Positions 21,598-33,748 of a stretch of DNA of 64,000 bases are shown here, in pieces (position 1 is the stretch's first letter; every line of letters starts with the position of its first letter). The translations under genes were made by a program, and so were the position numbers. The stretch lies in NCBI RefSeq assembly GCF_025244665.1, contig NZ_CP104205.1, positions 1,547,001 through 1,611,000 of the forward strand, written 5' to 3'. The notes under the pieces were generated by a model, which made no database searches, was not told the DNA's origin, and saw only the letters and a program-made list of their open reading frames with translations. Source of the DNA: Maribacter litopenaei. Lineage in GTDB: Bacteria > Bacteroidota > Bacteroidia > Flavobacteriales > Flavobacteriaceae.

Positions 21598-24013
21598 CTA
21601 ACGAAGCGGTGGATAATCCTGGGGGTTGGCTTCGTTCATAATGGCATATACCTTTTCAAAAACGTCTTCCACATTAGGTTTGGAAAAATAATCGCCGTCA
21701 CTGCCATAGGCCGGCCTGTGTGCCTGCGCCGTAAGGGTTTGAGGGGCGCTGTCCAAATATCTATAAGCTCCTTGTCTTTCAATGATTTCCGTCAACAGGT
21801 AGGAAGAGCAACCGCCAGGTACATCTTCATCGATTACTAAAAGACGATTTGTTTTTTGAACACTTTTTACGGTATCTCCGTTAATATCGAAAGGTAACAA
21901 GGTGCGGGCATCGATAACTTCGGCATCTATCCCAACCTCAAGTAATTCCTTGGCCGCCTGTTCCACTATTCGTAAGGTAGAGCCATAAGAGACCAATGTA
22001 ATGTCGGTTCCATCCTTTACGGTTTCCACAACACCAATAGGAGTGCAAAATTCCCCTAGATTTGTTGGTTTTCTTTCTTTTAAACGATATCCGTTTAAAC
22101 TTTCGATGATTAGGGCAGGCTCATCACTTTTCATCAAGGTATTATAGAATCCTGCAGCTTGGGTCATATTTCTAGGAGCCAAAATATAGATTCCTCTTAG
22201 TACATGGATTAGACCGCCCATTTCGGATCCGGAGTGCCAAATGCCTTCCAAGCGATGTCCTCTAGTCCTGATGATGAGTGGAGCTTTTTGTTTTCCGTAA
22301 GTCCTATATAAAAGACTTGCCAAATCGTCGGTTAGAGTGGCAAGAGTGTAAAATATATAGTCCAAATATTGAATTTCGGCTATAGGTCTTAATCCTCTCA
22401 AAGCCATTCCAATACCTTGACCAATGATGGTTGTTTCTCTTATTCCAGTATCAGCTATCCGTATCTCACCGTACTTGGCTTGTAGGCCTTCCAATCCTTG
22501 GTTCACATCTCCAATAGCTCCGGTATCCTCACCAAATACTAAGGCATTAGGATACTTATTAAAAAGCTTATCAAAGTTATCGCGTAGAAGTACGCGTCCA
22601 TCAACTTTCTCCTCTTTAGAGGAATCGTATGTTGGTGGTACGGCCTTTATTTTTGTGGCTCTATTTTCATTTTCGCTATAAAGGTGGGAACTGAATTTGG
22701 GTTGGGATTCTGAAAGAAAATTGTTCAACCAATTTGCTAAATTTTGCTTTTCATTGGAATTTTCCCCCAAAAGATAACGCAATGCCTTTACGGCCGCCAC
22801 TGCCAAATCCTTTTTAACAGGTTCATCAATAGCAATTAGGTCATTTTTGATTTTCGATATAAAATTCTTGTTGGAACTTTTATTTCCAGCATCATTGAGG
22901 AGCTCAACTAATGTCTTTTTCAAAGCCGGATGCTCCTGGAGATATTCTGTCCAAGCTTCCTTTTTGGCTTCACGAACGGTTCTTTTTATCTGCTTTTCTA
23001 TATTGGAAAGTTCTTCCTCTTCAGCTATACCTGATTCCAATATCCACTCCCTAAACCTTTTGTTGCAGTCATTTTCGCTTTCCCAGGCCAATCGTTCATC
23101 GTCCTTATATCTTTCGTGTGAACCTGAGGTAGAATGCCCTTGTGGTTGGGTAAGTTCCGTCACATGAATGATTACAGGAACGTGTTCCTGTCTCGGCTAT
23201 ATCCGCTGCATTTTCGTAGGTGTGCATCAATGCGGTGTAGTCCCATCCCTTCACCTTTAAAATTTCAACACCTTCATTGTTTTCATCTCTTTGAAAACCC
23301 GAAAGCACTTTGGAAATATCCTCTTTTGTAGTGTGGTATTTTGCTGGTACAGAAATCCCGTATTCATCGTCCCAAATACTCAATACCATGGGTACCTGTA
23401 GAACCCCGGCGGCATTAATGGTCTCCCGAACATACCTTCGCTTGTACTTGCATTACCAATGGTTCCCCAGGCAACTTCATTACCGTTATCCGAAAATTTG
23501 GAACTATCTAAATTCTCTAGTTCCCTATATACTTTGGAAGCTTGAGCCAATCCTAGTAACCTAGGCATTTGACCTGCAGTACAGGAAATATCCGAACTAC
23601 TGTTTTTCTGTTTTGTCAAGTCCTTCCAGCTACCATCTTCATTAAGACTGTAGGTTACAAAGTGCCCCCCCATTTGTCTACCGGCACTCATGGGCTCTTT
23701 TTCTAAATCCGTTGTAGCGTAAAGTCCGTGAAAAAAATCTTTTGGTTTTAATTGGCCTATGGCCATCATAAAAGTCTCGGTCCCTGTAATAACCACTTCT
23801 AAAATCCCCATCTTGAAAGGATTTGGCCATTGCTAGTTGTGGCAATTCCTTACCATCCCCAAAGATTCCAAATTTGGCCTTACCGGTAAGAACTTCCTTT
23901 CTACCTAATAGGCTACAGGTTCTACTTAAAAAAGCAATTTTATAATCATTAATTATTTGTTCTTTAAAATCCTCAAATGATATATCATTGCTCGTTTTGG
24001 AAGAAACCTTCAT
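21598..24013 (-). CDS. branched-chain/2-oxo acid dehydrogenase E1, fused alpha and beta subunits, frame interrupted three times
   Basis: A thiamine-diphosphate E1 of a 2-oxo acid dehydrogenase complex, with the alpha half first ([27 protein letters not shown], then the TPP motif area [18 protein letters not shown]) and the beta half from about residue 430 ([46 protein letters not shown]). Roughly 805 residues, as usual for the Bacteroidota fused form. Breaks lie at about 23,776 (CCAGA to CCGAGA), 23,427 (CCAGA to CCGA) and 23,192 (CCAGA to CCGAGA). All three repair perfectly to the family sequence. The branched-chain oxo-acid substrate is the likely one but is not proven by sequence. Confidence 0.88.
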
Positions 24014-24168
24014 GTATTTTTCAAATTTTTACAAAAATACCTAATTGAAATCGTTTTAGCAATCCGGTTTAAGCTTTATCCGTTGCGAAAATGTTATTTG
24101 AAATTAATTATTTTGTGAAATTCTCATTAAACCAATGCTTTGAGGGCACTTCATTGAAAATATCTAAA

Positions 24169-27019
24169 TCAAAACCATTTGCGCGTAAATAAGCCGGTAA
24201 GTGTTTTTGGGCTGACGGTAATAATGAAGCGTATTTTTTCACCGTAATCTGGCTGCGAAATTTCCCACCCATTATTGGAATATAAAGGGAAATAGAGTTC
24301 AAAGTAATCTGTCACCAAGTTTAGTCGTACACCGGAATCATAAACAAACTTCTCACTAAAACCATTATTTTTTACCAATCCTGCATCACCGTATAACTCT
24401 ATCCATCTCCACAAATTAAAACTAGTATTTACAGTGGCCATCCAATTGTCTGAAAATCGGTAACGCTCATCCAAAAAGGATTTGAATCCGCCTTCCGCAA
24501 TAATAATTTGTTGGCTGTAGAGACCCGTATCTTCAGAGCGTCCTAAATAGCTATAATCAAACAAATAGTCGGTGGGGCGGTCGAGAGCGAAGCTGAAGAA
24601 ATTGGAATCGGTATTATTGCTAAGGAACTTCCCTGCAAAGAATCTAAAATTGAATTGCCGGTTGTTCCGGAACAGTTTTCGATACTCATATTCAAAGGAA
24701 AGTTTACTGAATTTTCCAGCCAACTGAAAGTCCGGAAACCATGATTTATAGTCTAGAATATTATTGTCCCTGTTAAGGTATCTCGCATTGAAAACACTGT
24801 AGTCAGGATTTTCCGGATTATTGGCCAAATCAATCAGGCTTTCATCAAAATTCCTGAAAATATTCACAAATCGAAATGACAAAACTTGTCTCTTATTGGA
24901 AATTAAGTCTTACGGGCGCCATCCAAAACTCACTGCTGGTGTAATGGAGGAATACCTGGAATTTACATTAAAATGCGACGTAGACCCGTTCAATGAATAA
25001 TTGGCGACATAAAGGCCGCTTTTACTTAAGTACTTCCTGTAATTAAATTTGCCGTATCCCACAAAGGCCTTTTCCCTGAAGGAGTAGGAGGGGGCAAAAT
25101 CATATACAAAAGGTCGTTCTAGCAGCGTCTTGTTATAGAGCCTCATGCCAGGTGCCCATCCATCATATATGTTGAAATTTACGACCGGCACATAAAAAAC
25201 CTGGTTGTAATATGGGTTTTCGGAATCCTTGAAAAATGTAAACTTCAGTTTTTTGTTACTGGACAAAAACCCTTTTAAGGACTTCCAGTTGTCCCGTTGG
25301 TTGAATTCCGGTATTTTTTGATCGTAATTCAGAACCAATCTGTCCTCTTGATTATTGGGTACCGTAAAGGTTTCTAAAGTCTCAATATCCTTGAACCAAT
25401 ATTTGGATACCAAAGTGTCATTTTTTAATCCGAACATACTTATGGGAACATTTGTTCCTTCTTTGTTTTTGATAGTGACCCTTAGAGAATCTTCCGTTTT
25501 GTCGACATTCTTAATTTTAAAATCTATTTTTCTATCCGTTGATACATATTCCCTAAAAAACCAGTTGATGTCCTTATCGGTAGACCTTTTTAGGATAGAT
25601 TCAAAATCCAGTATTTTAACTTTGTTGAGCTGATAATATTTAAAGAACGTCTTAATGCTCTCGTCTATCTTATCTTTTCCAATGTAATCTGCCAAGTATG
25701 CCAATCCCAGCCCAGCCTTGTATTTATTTGCAATTTTCTCGGTTGAACTTGATAAGGGAATCATTAGGTGTGGTCAACGCCTGGTCTAAATTTTTTCTGG
25801 CGGTCAAATTATACAGAAAGGGGTATTGTTCATTGAAACCCATTTTGGCGAGATTAAAACTTCTAATTCCCCAAATACGGGAAAGGTTACCCAATAGTGT
25901 CCGGTGCGGATAGAATTCTTCAACATACCCAATCATTAGATAGTTGGCAATGGCGCTGTTCAGCCATTGCTCTTTTCTTGGATCTAAAAACATGGTCTCC
26001 CTTAGAATACTGTTCAATGCCGTTTTCAAAAATTTCATTTCGAACTGGAACTGTTGTTCATAGGGTCTAATGAAAGATGGTAATTGGTTTATTCCATAGA
26101 GCGGGTCCTTGTTGTAGTCCATTTCACTGACCAATAGTTTTTCATGAGGGTATTTGCCCAAATTCCGCTCTATAAAATCAGTGATTCTATTTATTGAAAT
26201 TCCCTGCCCAATGGGATCATATCTTGGAGCGGAAATATTGGTTACGACCTTCATCTGAGGTGTAACGTGTGTGGTAAATAGGTTTTGTACGGTTAGAATT
26301 ATTTCTGCTCCTTTTTGATCTTCTGCTACCAACTCCGCACGTTGGCTATTACTCATTTCCGTTTTCTTGTTTTCCTTGAAATTGGAATTTAAAAAAACGC
26401 CTTTTGGATACGTAAAATCTATGGTAGTTTTGGTAATGTTTGTATAAAGATCTTCCAAGTTTTTATTGGAATAAAGATGCCATTTTCCATCATATACAGC
26501 TGGTGTTAAATACCAATCCTTGAGATAGTAGTTACCTCTATTGTCATAGCCGTAGTCCGTAAATTTATTGGGAGGAAGTTTTACCTTGTAAGTAATGATG
26601 AGTTTTACCGATTCTCCGGGCGATAGAGGTTTGTTCAATCTAAATTTTATGATGTCGTCCTCCTCGGTACGTTCCCATTCCAAACCTTCGTATTCCCCAT
26701 CAACTGCACTTATGATGGTAGTGTATCCCCTTTCATTTTCTTTTGCCAAATGAAGGCTCTTTTTAAATTCTTGGGCAAACCTTTTGGCTAGCCCCGTATT
26801 TTTGTTGGAATAGGCATGGGCCCAATCATTGAAATAGAGAATACCTAAATTATAGTTGGAATCATTGTAATAATTAAATTCTTGCTTTATGTCCAATTCC
26901 TTTGCGAAATCATTCAATCTTACCGTAAGATTGGTTTCATATTGGGCATGACTACCCCAGCCCACTAAAAGGAATAATGAGGTCAGAAATAAATTCTTAA
27001 TAAGTGAGGGGTGTTCCAA
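24169..27019 (-). CDS. M1 peptidase-like protein with inactive zinc site and C-terminal beta-barrel-like domain, frame interrupted
   Basis: A roughly 950-residue secreted protein with a signal peptide (FLTSLFLLVGWGSHAQ), an M1-type N-terminal beta domain, and a helical domain where an active M1 peptidase would have HExxH and a later Glu. Here these positions read ALNSILRE and QWLNSAIANYLM, so the zinc ligands are gone. The last 350 residues are rich in alternating aromatic strands and end in TRKWF*, a terminal Phe typical of outer-membrane barrels. Breaks: 25,738-25,742 (CCAGA read as CCGAGA) and an in-frame TAA at 24,910-24,912 after SFGWRP. It is probably an outer-membrane protein and not a peptidase; its function is unknown. 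Confidence 0.75.
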
Positions 27020-27027
27020 ATTGAAAT

Positions 27028-27714
27028 TTAAAAATTGGGACTTAAAGTGTGGCCTTTGTAGAAAGCATCGATGATTTCCACTACTTCATCTTCCGTATCC
27101 ACTATTTTAATTAGATCTAAATCCTCTCGGACTTATATTTCCAAAGGAAAGCATGGTATTTTTCACCCAATCGAAAAGCCCACTCCGAAATCACTCCCAA
27201 CAAGAATGATAGGAAATTTTCCAATCTTATTGGTCTGTATCAACGTAATTGCCTCAAATAATTCGTCCAAGGTTCCAAAGCCTCCGGGCATGACCACAAA
27301 TCCTTGTGAGTATTTCACGAACATCACTTTCCTTACGAAGAAATAATCAAAATCCAAGCTTTTGTCCTCATCTATATAGGGATTGTCATGTTGTTCAAAA
27401 GGAAGGTCGATGTTGAGTCCTACCGAGGTACCACCTGCCAAATGTGCGCCTCTGTTCCCTGCTTCCATAATACCCGGGCCACCTCCCGTGATAACACCGT
27501 AGCCGGCTTCGGCTATTTTTTTGGATACATTTACGGCCAGCTGATAGTATTTACCATCTTCTTTTGTTCTTGCGGAACCGAAGATTGAAACGCACGGATC
27601 TATTTTGCTCATTTTTTCAAAACCATTCACAAACTCTCCCATTATCTTAAATATGGCCCATGAATCGTTGGTTTTGATTTCGTTCCACCCTTTGTGGTGT
27701 TTTTCGTTTCTCAT
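27028..27714 (-). CDS. LOG family protein (TIGR00730), frame interrupted
   Basis: Rossmann-fold protein of the LOG/lysine-decarboxylase-like family, with GYGVITGGGPGIMEAGNRGA and MPGGFGTLDELFEAITLIQ, the PGGxGTxxE nucleotide-binding motif. Plant-type LOG enzymes release free cytokinin bases from nucleotides; for this bacterial branch a nucleotide 5'-monophosphate phosphoribohydrolase activity is plausible. Two breaks at about 27,184 (CCAGA to CCGA) and 27,125 (CCAGA to CCGAGA) hide the C-terminus, which ends AFYKGHTLSPNF at 27,028. It sits 9 bp after uvrA in the same direction. Confidence 0.85.
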
Positions 27715-27723
27715 TTGTATGCC

Positions 27724-30569
27724 TTATAGTTTTAATTCTTTCCTCAAAAACTCTGCCGTGTAGCTATTTTTTACGTTGCATATTTCTTCAGGGGTACCCG
27801 CTGCAATGAGCTGACCACCGGAACGTCCACCTTCGTATCCTATATCAATAACGTGGTCTACCATTTTTATTACATCCAAGTTATGCTCGATCACCAAAAC
27901 GGTATTGCCTTTATCCGCCAATTTGTTCAAAACTTCCATTAGTACCCTAATATCCTCAAAATGAAGTCCTGTTGTCGGTTCGTCCAAAATATAAAAAGTA
28001 TTTCCTGTATCCCTTTTTGAAAGTTCGGTGGCCAATTTTATCCGTTGTGCCTCACCACCTGAAAGTGTCGTGGACTGCTGGCCCAAAGAAATATAACCTA
28101 ATCCGACATTTTTTATGGTTTTAAGCTTTCTGTGAATTTTTGGAATGGCCTCGAAAAAATCAACCGCTTCGTTGATGGTCATTTCCAATACATCCGAAAT
28201 GGATTTTCCTTTATATCTAATTTCCAGGGTCTCCCTGTTAAAACGTTTCCCGTTACAGGTTTCACATTCTACATAGACATCCGGCAGAAAGTTCATTTCA
28301 ATGACCCTTAATCCTCCTCCTTGGCAGGTTTCGCATCTACCACCCTTCACATTAAAACTAAATCGACCTGGTTTGTAGCCTCTTATGGATGCTTCGGCGT
28401 TTTGGTAAATAGGGATCTAATTTCACTGAATACACCTGTATATGTAGCGGGATTAGATCGAGGGGTTCTGCCTATCGGCGACTGATTAATGTCAATAACC
28501 TTGTCTATATGTTCAAGCCCTGTAATTTTTTTATAGGGCATTGGTTTTTTTACGCCATTAAAATAATGGGCGTTCATTATGGGATATAAAGTTTCATTTA
28601 TAAGGGTTGACTTGCCACTTCCTGAAACTCCTGTTACCCCAATCATTTTTCCCAATGGAAATTCAACTGTGATGTTTTTTAGATTATTCCCTGTGCATCC
28701 AAATAGTACTATTTTTTCCCCATTTCCTTTTCTCCGTTTTTTAGGAACTATTATTTCCTTAACCCCAGTGATATAGTCGGCCGTAAGTGTGTGGTGCTTT
28801 TTTAGGTCCTTTGGAGTTCCTTCTGAAATAATTTCTCCACCGTGCCTACCTGCCTTTGGACCGATGTCAATTACATGGTCAGCCCTTTCTATCATATCCC
28901 TATCATGTTCCACGACAATAACAGAGTTTCCAATATCCCTTAATGACTCCAAGGATTTAATCAAACGGTAATTGTCCCTTTGGTGCAAGCCTATGCTAGG
29001 TTCGTCCAAAATATAAAGGACACCTACCAATTGTGATCCAATCCGGGTCGCCAAGCGAATTCTTTGTGCCTCACCACCTGATAAAGATTTGGAACTACGG
29101 TTCAGGGAAAGGTAGTCCAAACCAACATCCAAAAGAAAACGAATCCTAGTTCGAATTTCCTTTATGATTTCTTCGGCAATTTTTAACTGGTTTCCTTCCA
29201 AAGTCTTTTCAAGACCGTCAAAAAAATTGGCCAGTTCAGCAATGTCCATATTGGCCAATTCGGCTATATTCCTATTGTCTATTTTGAAGTAAAGCGATTC
29301 TTTTTTTAGACGAGTACCATCACAGGACGGACATTTGATTTTGTCCATATACTCTTTGGCCCATCGTTTTATCGAAGTCGATTCCGCTTGTTCGAACTGA
29401 CTTTTTATAAAATTTGATATTCCCTCATAATCAATTTTATAGGTTCTTTTAACGCCTAAGGATTTGGAATCTATTTCAAAACTTTCATTTCCTCCGTTAA
29501 GAAGAATTTCAATGGCCTCCTTAGGTATTTTATTGATGGGATCCGTCAACTCAAAATTATAACGTTGTGCGATGGTCTCAATCTGCTTAAAGGCCCAAGA
29601 TTTCTTATACTCGCCAAGTGGTGCTATACCACCGTTTTTTATGGAGAGTTTTTTATTGGGGAATATTTTGTCTTCATTCACCTCATATACATGGCCCAAA
29701 CCACTACAATTGGGACACATTCCTTTTGGGGAATTGAATGAAAAAGTGTTGGGCTCGGGAGTTGGGTAGGAGATACCAGTTGTGGGGCACATTAAATCCC
29801 TACTAAAATATCTTGGAATATCAGAGCCTTCCTCAAGCACCATCAATACATTATCTCCGCTGTACATGGCAGTATTGATGGTTTCCGCCAATCGCTTCTG
29901 CAGGTCTTCGCCATCTTGAACTTTTAGCCTATCAATAACGATTTCAATGTCATGGGTTTTGTAGCGATCTACCTTCATTCCCTTAACAATGTCCCTGATC
30001 TCACCGTCCACTCGAACCTTTACAAATCCTTGTTTGGCAATTTGCTCGAACAATTCCCTGTAGTGCCCCTTTCCGGATTTGATTATAGGAGCCAGTACAT
30101 TTATTTTTTTATCATAATAGGCATCAATAATCAACTCCTTTATTTGCGCGTCGCTGTAGCTGACCATCTTTTCACCCGTATTGTAACTATGTGCGTCCCC
30201 TGCACGGGCAAAAAGTAATCGAAGGAAGTCATACACCTCTGTAATGGTCCCAACGGTAGATCTTGGAGATTTAGAAGTAGTTTTTTGCTCTATGGCGATT
30301 ACTGGAGATAGGCCATCAATCTTGTCCACATCCGGTCTTTCCAACCCCCCCAAAAACTGACGGGCATATGCGGAAAACGTTTCAATATACCTGCGCTGCC
30401 CTTCTGCATAAATCGTATCAAACGCCAATGAAGACTTGCCACTACCTGAAAGCCCGGTAATCACGACCAGTTTTTCCCTTGGGATAGTAACATCAATGTT
30501 TTTGAGATTATGGACGCGCGCGCCTTTCACCTCAATATTTTCTTCGTAATTGATCATAGCATTTTGCAA
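27724..30569 (-). CDS. uvrA: excinuclease ABC subunit A, frame interrupted
   Basis: UvrA is the damage-sensing ATPase of nucleotide excision repair. Both ABC modules are present: Walker [13 protein letters not shown] and [12 protein letters not shown], signatures [20 protein letters not shown] and [16 protein letters not shown], Walker [15 protein letters not shown] and [14 protein letters not shown]. Zinc-finger cysteines are in [14 protein letters not shown] and [14 protein letters not shown]. The single break at 28,393-28,396 is CCAGA read as CCGA (expected [16 protein letters not shown]). The start may be at 30,569 or at MINYEEN, four codons later. Length of about 948 aa is normal. Confidence 0.94.
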
Positions 30570-30711
30570 AGTGGCAAAATTACGATTTTGATACCGAAAC
30601 AGGAACCGAGGGCCACTTATATTTAAGTAATTAAGGGCCTAAATAGATAAGATGTTCTATAGAAAATAAATTAGGAAATCGGTTATTCAGCTGGTTCGCT
30701 TTCATTGGCCC

Positions 30712-32160
30712 CTAGGCTCTATATTCTTTTATCATATTTAGGACCCTTCTCCAAAAAACCGTACTGCTGATATTTACGTTGTCATTACCAACAATTCCTG
30801 AAGTATCTAGATTTAAGTTGATGGCCCTATTCTTAAAAGTATGTTTCAGCTCATCCCTGTCCGATAGCAGTGCCATGCTCCACTTTGGAAAAAAGCGGTT
30901 GGAATTGATTTTTCTTGTAAGTACTTCCAAATCATAATGCCTTGCATCTTTTTTTATTTTATCATATATGCGGAGCACATTGGACTTAGGCCCTTCCAAA
31001 AGTTGAAAGAAATTATTGTTTTGACAAACAAGACATCCTGTTATGTTATGTTTTTGGTTTGCAGATTCCGCCTCGGCAATAATATCTTCAATATCGTCAA
31101 CGGAAATACCATCGGCCATGGTAGATTTATAAGTTAGTTCATAAATCAAATCGTTTGAGGAAAGCGAATTCTTGAATTTGCTAGGTAGTAGTCCAAATCT
31201 TTCCGAAAAAGTCTTTGAGAAATAGCTTCTACTGGAGAAACCAATTTTGTAACATACTTCGGAAATCGTCAAGTCTGTATGCTGAATAAGTTCTTTTCCT
31301 TTTTCAAGGCGTAGATGCGTTATAAAATTACCTAGGCTTTCCCCAAAAAGATGTCTAAAACCTGCCTGAAGTTTTTTAGGGGATAAGCCAAATTTTTTCG
31401 AAAGATGGTCAATATTGAGGGTTTGGTCAATATGTTCTGCGATATGTTCCGCTACTTCAGATATTTTGTTGATTTCAGAATTTGTCAAACTTAACCCGAT
31501 TTGAACCGAGTCCTTATTCATATCATGGTTTTCAACTTGTGATGCCAGCGTATTCGCCACGGCACCTTCAACCAATAGCTTGCCAACGGCATCCGTCCTT
31601 TTATTCTCTACTAGGATATTTGCATATTTTGAAGTCAAAGGGCTTATTTCACAAAAATAATTGATTCGTTCTCCATTATCTAAGAAAGCGGTTATATCCT
31701 CAACGGCCGATTGCAATAGATTTTTTCTTTTAGTGGGAGCTGATGGGCTTTTTCTTTTTAAGTAGATGACACTTAATTTGATTTGGGTCTTGGCAGGTAA
31801 AACAATGACGTTTGTAGCCTTGGGGGAACTTGAAAAAATGACATTGTGTTTGGTGTTAATTCTTTCTAGTTCGCCCTCTCCCTCAAATTTATGGTAGATA
31901 TGCCCCTTTACACAATACAGAAAATAAATAATTAGTGAATCTGATTCCTTTTTGTTAATAACAATTTCTTCATTAAAAAACACATCATATACCCTCACAT
32001 TGAGGCCATTATATATGTTGTAGGAAGTGATTTTCCCCTTGCCAACTTCATTATCCAAGGTAAGTATAGCAGAATCTTGACTTTCCTTAAAGTCGCCATT
32101 AAGCCTCAGAGATAATTTCCTTAATTGATCAAAGGGGTGTTCAAAATCTATGAAGAGCAT
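30712..32160 (-). CDS. AraC family transcriptional regulator with C-terminal BLUF photoreceptor domain
   Basis: Intact 482-residue protein. Residues 1-200 are a sensor-like region without a clear family. Residues about 225-320 are an AraC double helix-turn-helix (IDHLSKKFGLSPKKLQAGFRHLF and TISEVCYKIGFSSRSYFSKTF followed by FGLLPSKFK). Residues about 330-430 are a BLUF flavin domain: LIYELTYKSTM (flavin-proximal Tyr), NQKHNITGCLVCQNNNFFQLLEGP (Asn and Gln that switch on blue light), VLRIYDKIKKDARH, RFFPKWSMAL. All residues known to matter in BLUF photochemistry are there. It is probably a one-protein blue-light-responsive transcription factor; the target genes are unknown. Confidence 0.85.
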   Translation of the reverse strand: MLFIDFEHPFDQLRKLSLRLNGDFKESQDSAILTLDNEVGKGKITSYNIYNGLNVRVYDVFFNEEIVINKKESDSLIIYFLYCVKGHIYHKFEGEGELERINTKHNVIFSSSPKATNVIVLPAKTQIKLSVIYLKRKSPSAPTKRKNLLQSAVEDITAFLDNGERINYFCEISPLTSKYANILVENKRTDAVGKLLVEGAVANTLASQVENHDMNKDSVQIGLSLTNSEINKISEVAEHIAEHIDQTLNIDHLSKKFGLSPKKLQAGFRHLFGESLGNFITHLRLEKGKELIQHTDLTISEVCYKIGFSSRSYFSKTFSERFGLLPSKFKNSLSSNDLIYELTYKSTMADGISVDDIEDIIAEAESANQKHNITGCLVCQNNNFFQLLEGPKSNVLRIYDKIKKDARHYDLEVLTRKINSNRFFPKWSMALLSDRDELKHTFKNRAINLNLDTSGIVGNDNVNISSTVFWRRVLNMIKEYRA

Positions 32161-32195
32161 GTTAGTGTTTAAATAGGGTTAAGTTAATCCTTAAA

Positions 32196-32234
32196 ATTAA
32201 ATATATTTTTTATTCTATGTAGTATTAAATATAT
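32196..32234. promoter_or_regulatory. direct repeat ATTAAATATAT x2 upstream of the AraC-BLUF gene
   Basis: Two identical 11-mers ATTAAATATAT start 28 bp apart (32,196 and 32,224), within 80 bp upstream of the AraC-BLUF start. AraC regulators often bind tandem half-sites spaced by two to three helical turns, so an autoregulatory operator is possible. The surrounding 250 bp (32,161-32,411) is AT-rich and holds no gene. Confidence 0.3.
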
Positions 32235-32411
32235 CTTAAGTACTGATATTGTTAACCCCACAAGGTTTTAGATGGAACTAAATTTGGTCAATCCCTTTCT
32301 TCAATTACTTAATGACTTAAGGAAGATTCCTATCTAAATCCCAAATGAGTTAAAGAATTTTGGTTGTTGAATAAAAAACAGTAAAAAACGGAAAATAGGC
32401 GTACTTCAGAA

Positions 32412-32705
32412 TTAATCCTCAAATCTATTTAGTCTTCTACGTAATGTAAGGACTTCCTCTTGTAAATTGTTAACCTGCTCCAATAGGTGGTGTATCGCGT
32501 GAAGCCCTTGTGGATTGATTTCCAATTCATGGTAAAGGCGTACCATTTTTTCCAGTTTTGGAAGTTCACTTATTTCAATAACTTCCCTATCATCCGTTTT
32601 CTCAAGCGAAAGAATTTCAAACTCCACTAGCTGATGAACTAGCGAAACCTCAATGTTATGGTGCGTACAAAATTCTTCTATATATATGAATGTAGATTGT
32701 TCCAT
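32412..32705 (-). CDS. cbpM: chaperone modulator CbpM
   Basis: A 97-residue MerR-like protein (FIYIEEFCTHHNIEVSLVHQLVEFEIL, then RLYHELEINPQGLHAIHHLLEQ) with a C-terminal coiled coil (NLQEEVLTLRRRLNRF). CbpM binds the J-domain of CbpA and inhibits it. It lies 52 bp downstream of the cbpA-like gene on the same strand, the usual pairing. Confidence 0.85.
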   Translation of the reverse strand: MEQSTFIYIEEFCTHHNIEVSLVHQLVEFEILSLEKTDDREVIEISELPKLEKMVRLYHELEINPQGLHAIHHLLEQVNNLQEEVLTLRRRLNRFED

Positions 32706-32757
32706 GAGTTATTATTTAAGACCTAGTCCTCTCCAGTTCTTTAAAGAGATTTTCTTG

Positions 32758-33614
32758 TTACGGGGTTAAACTTTCAGGTATTTTTGGGCTGTATGAGATG
32801 TATAGGTCTCCAAATCCATCTTTTTTGTAAATAGGAAACCCTTTGCCTTTAAGTTTAACGGTAGTACCGTTTTGCGTTCCTGGCTTTACATTTAATTTGA
32901 CCTTCCCTGTTAAGGTTTCCATGACTATTTCCCCACCTAGGATCGCCTTAGTTAATGGAATTTCAATGGTCTTATAAAGGTTTGCGCCCTCTCTTTTAAA
33001 AGGGGTGTCGTTTACTAGGGAAAAGGTAATGTAAAGGTCACCTTTAGATTCCCCATTAATTCCTTCCCCGCCATATCCTTTTATTTTGATAGTCTGACCG
33101 TCTTCAATCCCAGCGGGAATAGTAATTCTTATATTTTTTCCATTTACAGTGAGAGTGCGCTTATGCGTTTCTTTAACTTCGGAAAGATTTAAGCGAAGTT
33201 CTGCATTGAAATCCTGTCCCCTGAACTTTGTCCTTCCTTGTTGTCTGCCAAAATCACCACCCCCACCGAACATGGATTCAAAGAAATCTGAAAAATCACT
33301 TTCTTGACCGCCGGAGTAGGTATATTCCCTGTAACCGCCGCCGGAAGGTTGACTACGTCTTTGTGATTTGGCCTTTTCAAATTCTTCCGCGTGTTGCCAA
33401 TCCTTTCCATATTGGTCGTATTTTTTCCTTTTTTCAGGGTCGCTTAAAACTTCGTGTGCCTCGTTTATTTTTTTGAACTTTTCTTCGGCCTCTGAATTGT
33501 TGGGATTTAAATCGGATGATGTTTTCTTGCCAGTTTCCTGTAAGCGGACTTAATTTCCTTTTCAGTGGCAGATTTATTGAGTCCTAAGACCTCATAATAA
33601 TCTATAAAATTCAT
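32758..33614 (-). CDS. cbpA: DnaJ family chaperone CbpA, frame interrupted
   Basis: Hsp40 of the class without a zinc finger. The start [21 protein letters not shown] is at 33,614; the J-domain HPD lies exactly on the break at 33,512-33,515 (CCAGA read as CCGA), where [17 protein letters not shown] is expected. A Gly-rich linker with MFGGGGDFG is followed by the substrate-binding domains ([53 protein letters not shown]). The cysteine-rich domain of DnaJ proper is absent. It partners with the adjacent CbpM. Confidence 0.87.
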
Positions 33615-33748
33615 TCTTGGGAATTTTCCAATATTTCCAACCCTTAATTTACTTAAAAGTCACTTACCAAACTAGTCAATTGCAGCCAATTTATAGCTTG
33701 TTCGGTAAATTCCAATAAGTCAAGGGATTATCTAAGAAAGCAGTAATT

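Noticed and set aside
24108..24302. C-terminal extension of the M1-like protein
   Set aside because: The main frame already ends naturally in TRKWF at 24,169; this reading is an out-of-frame shadow.
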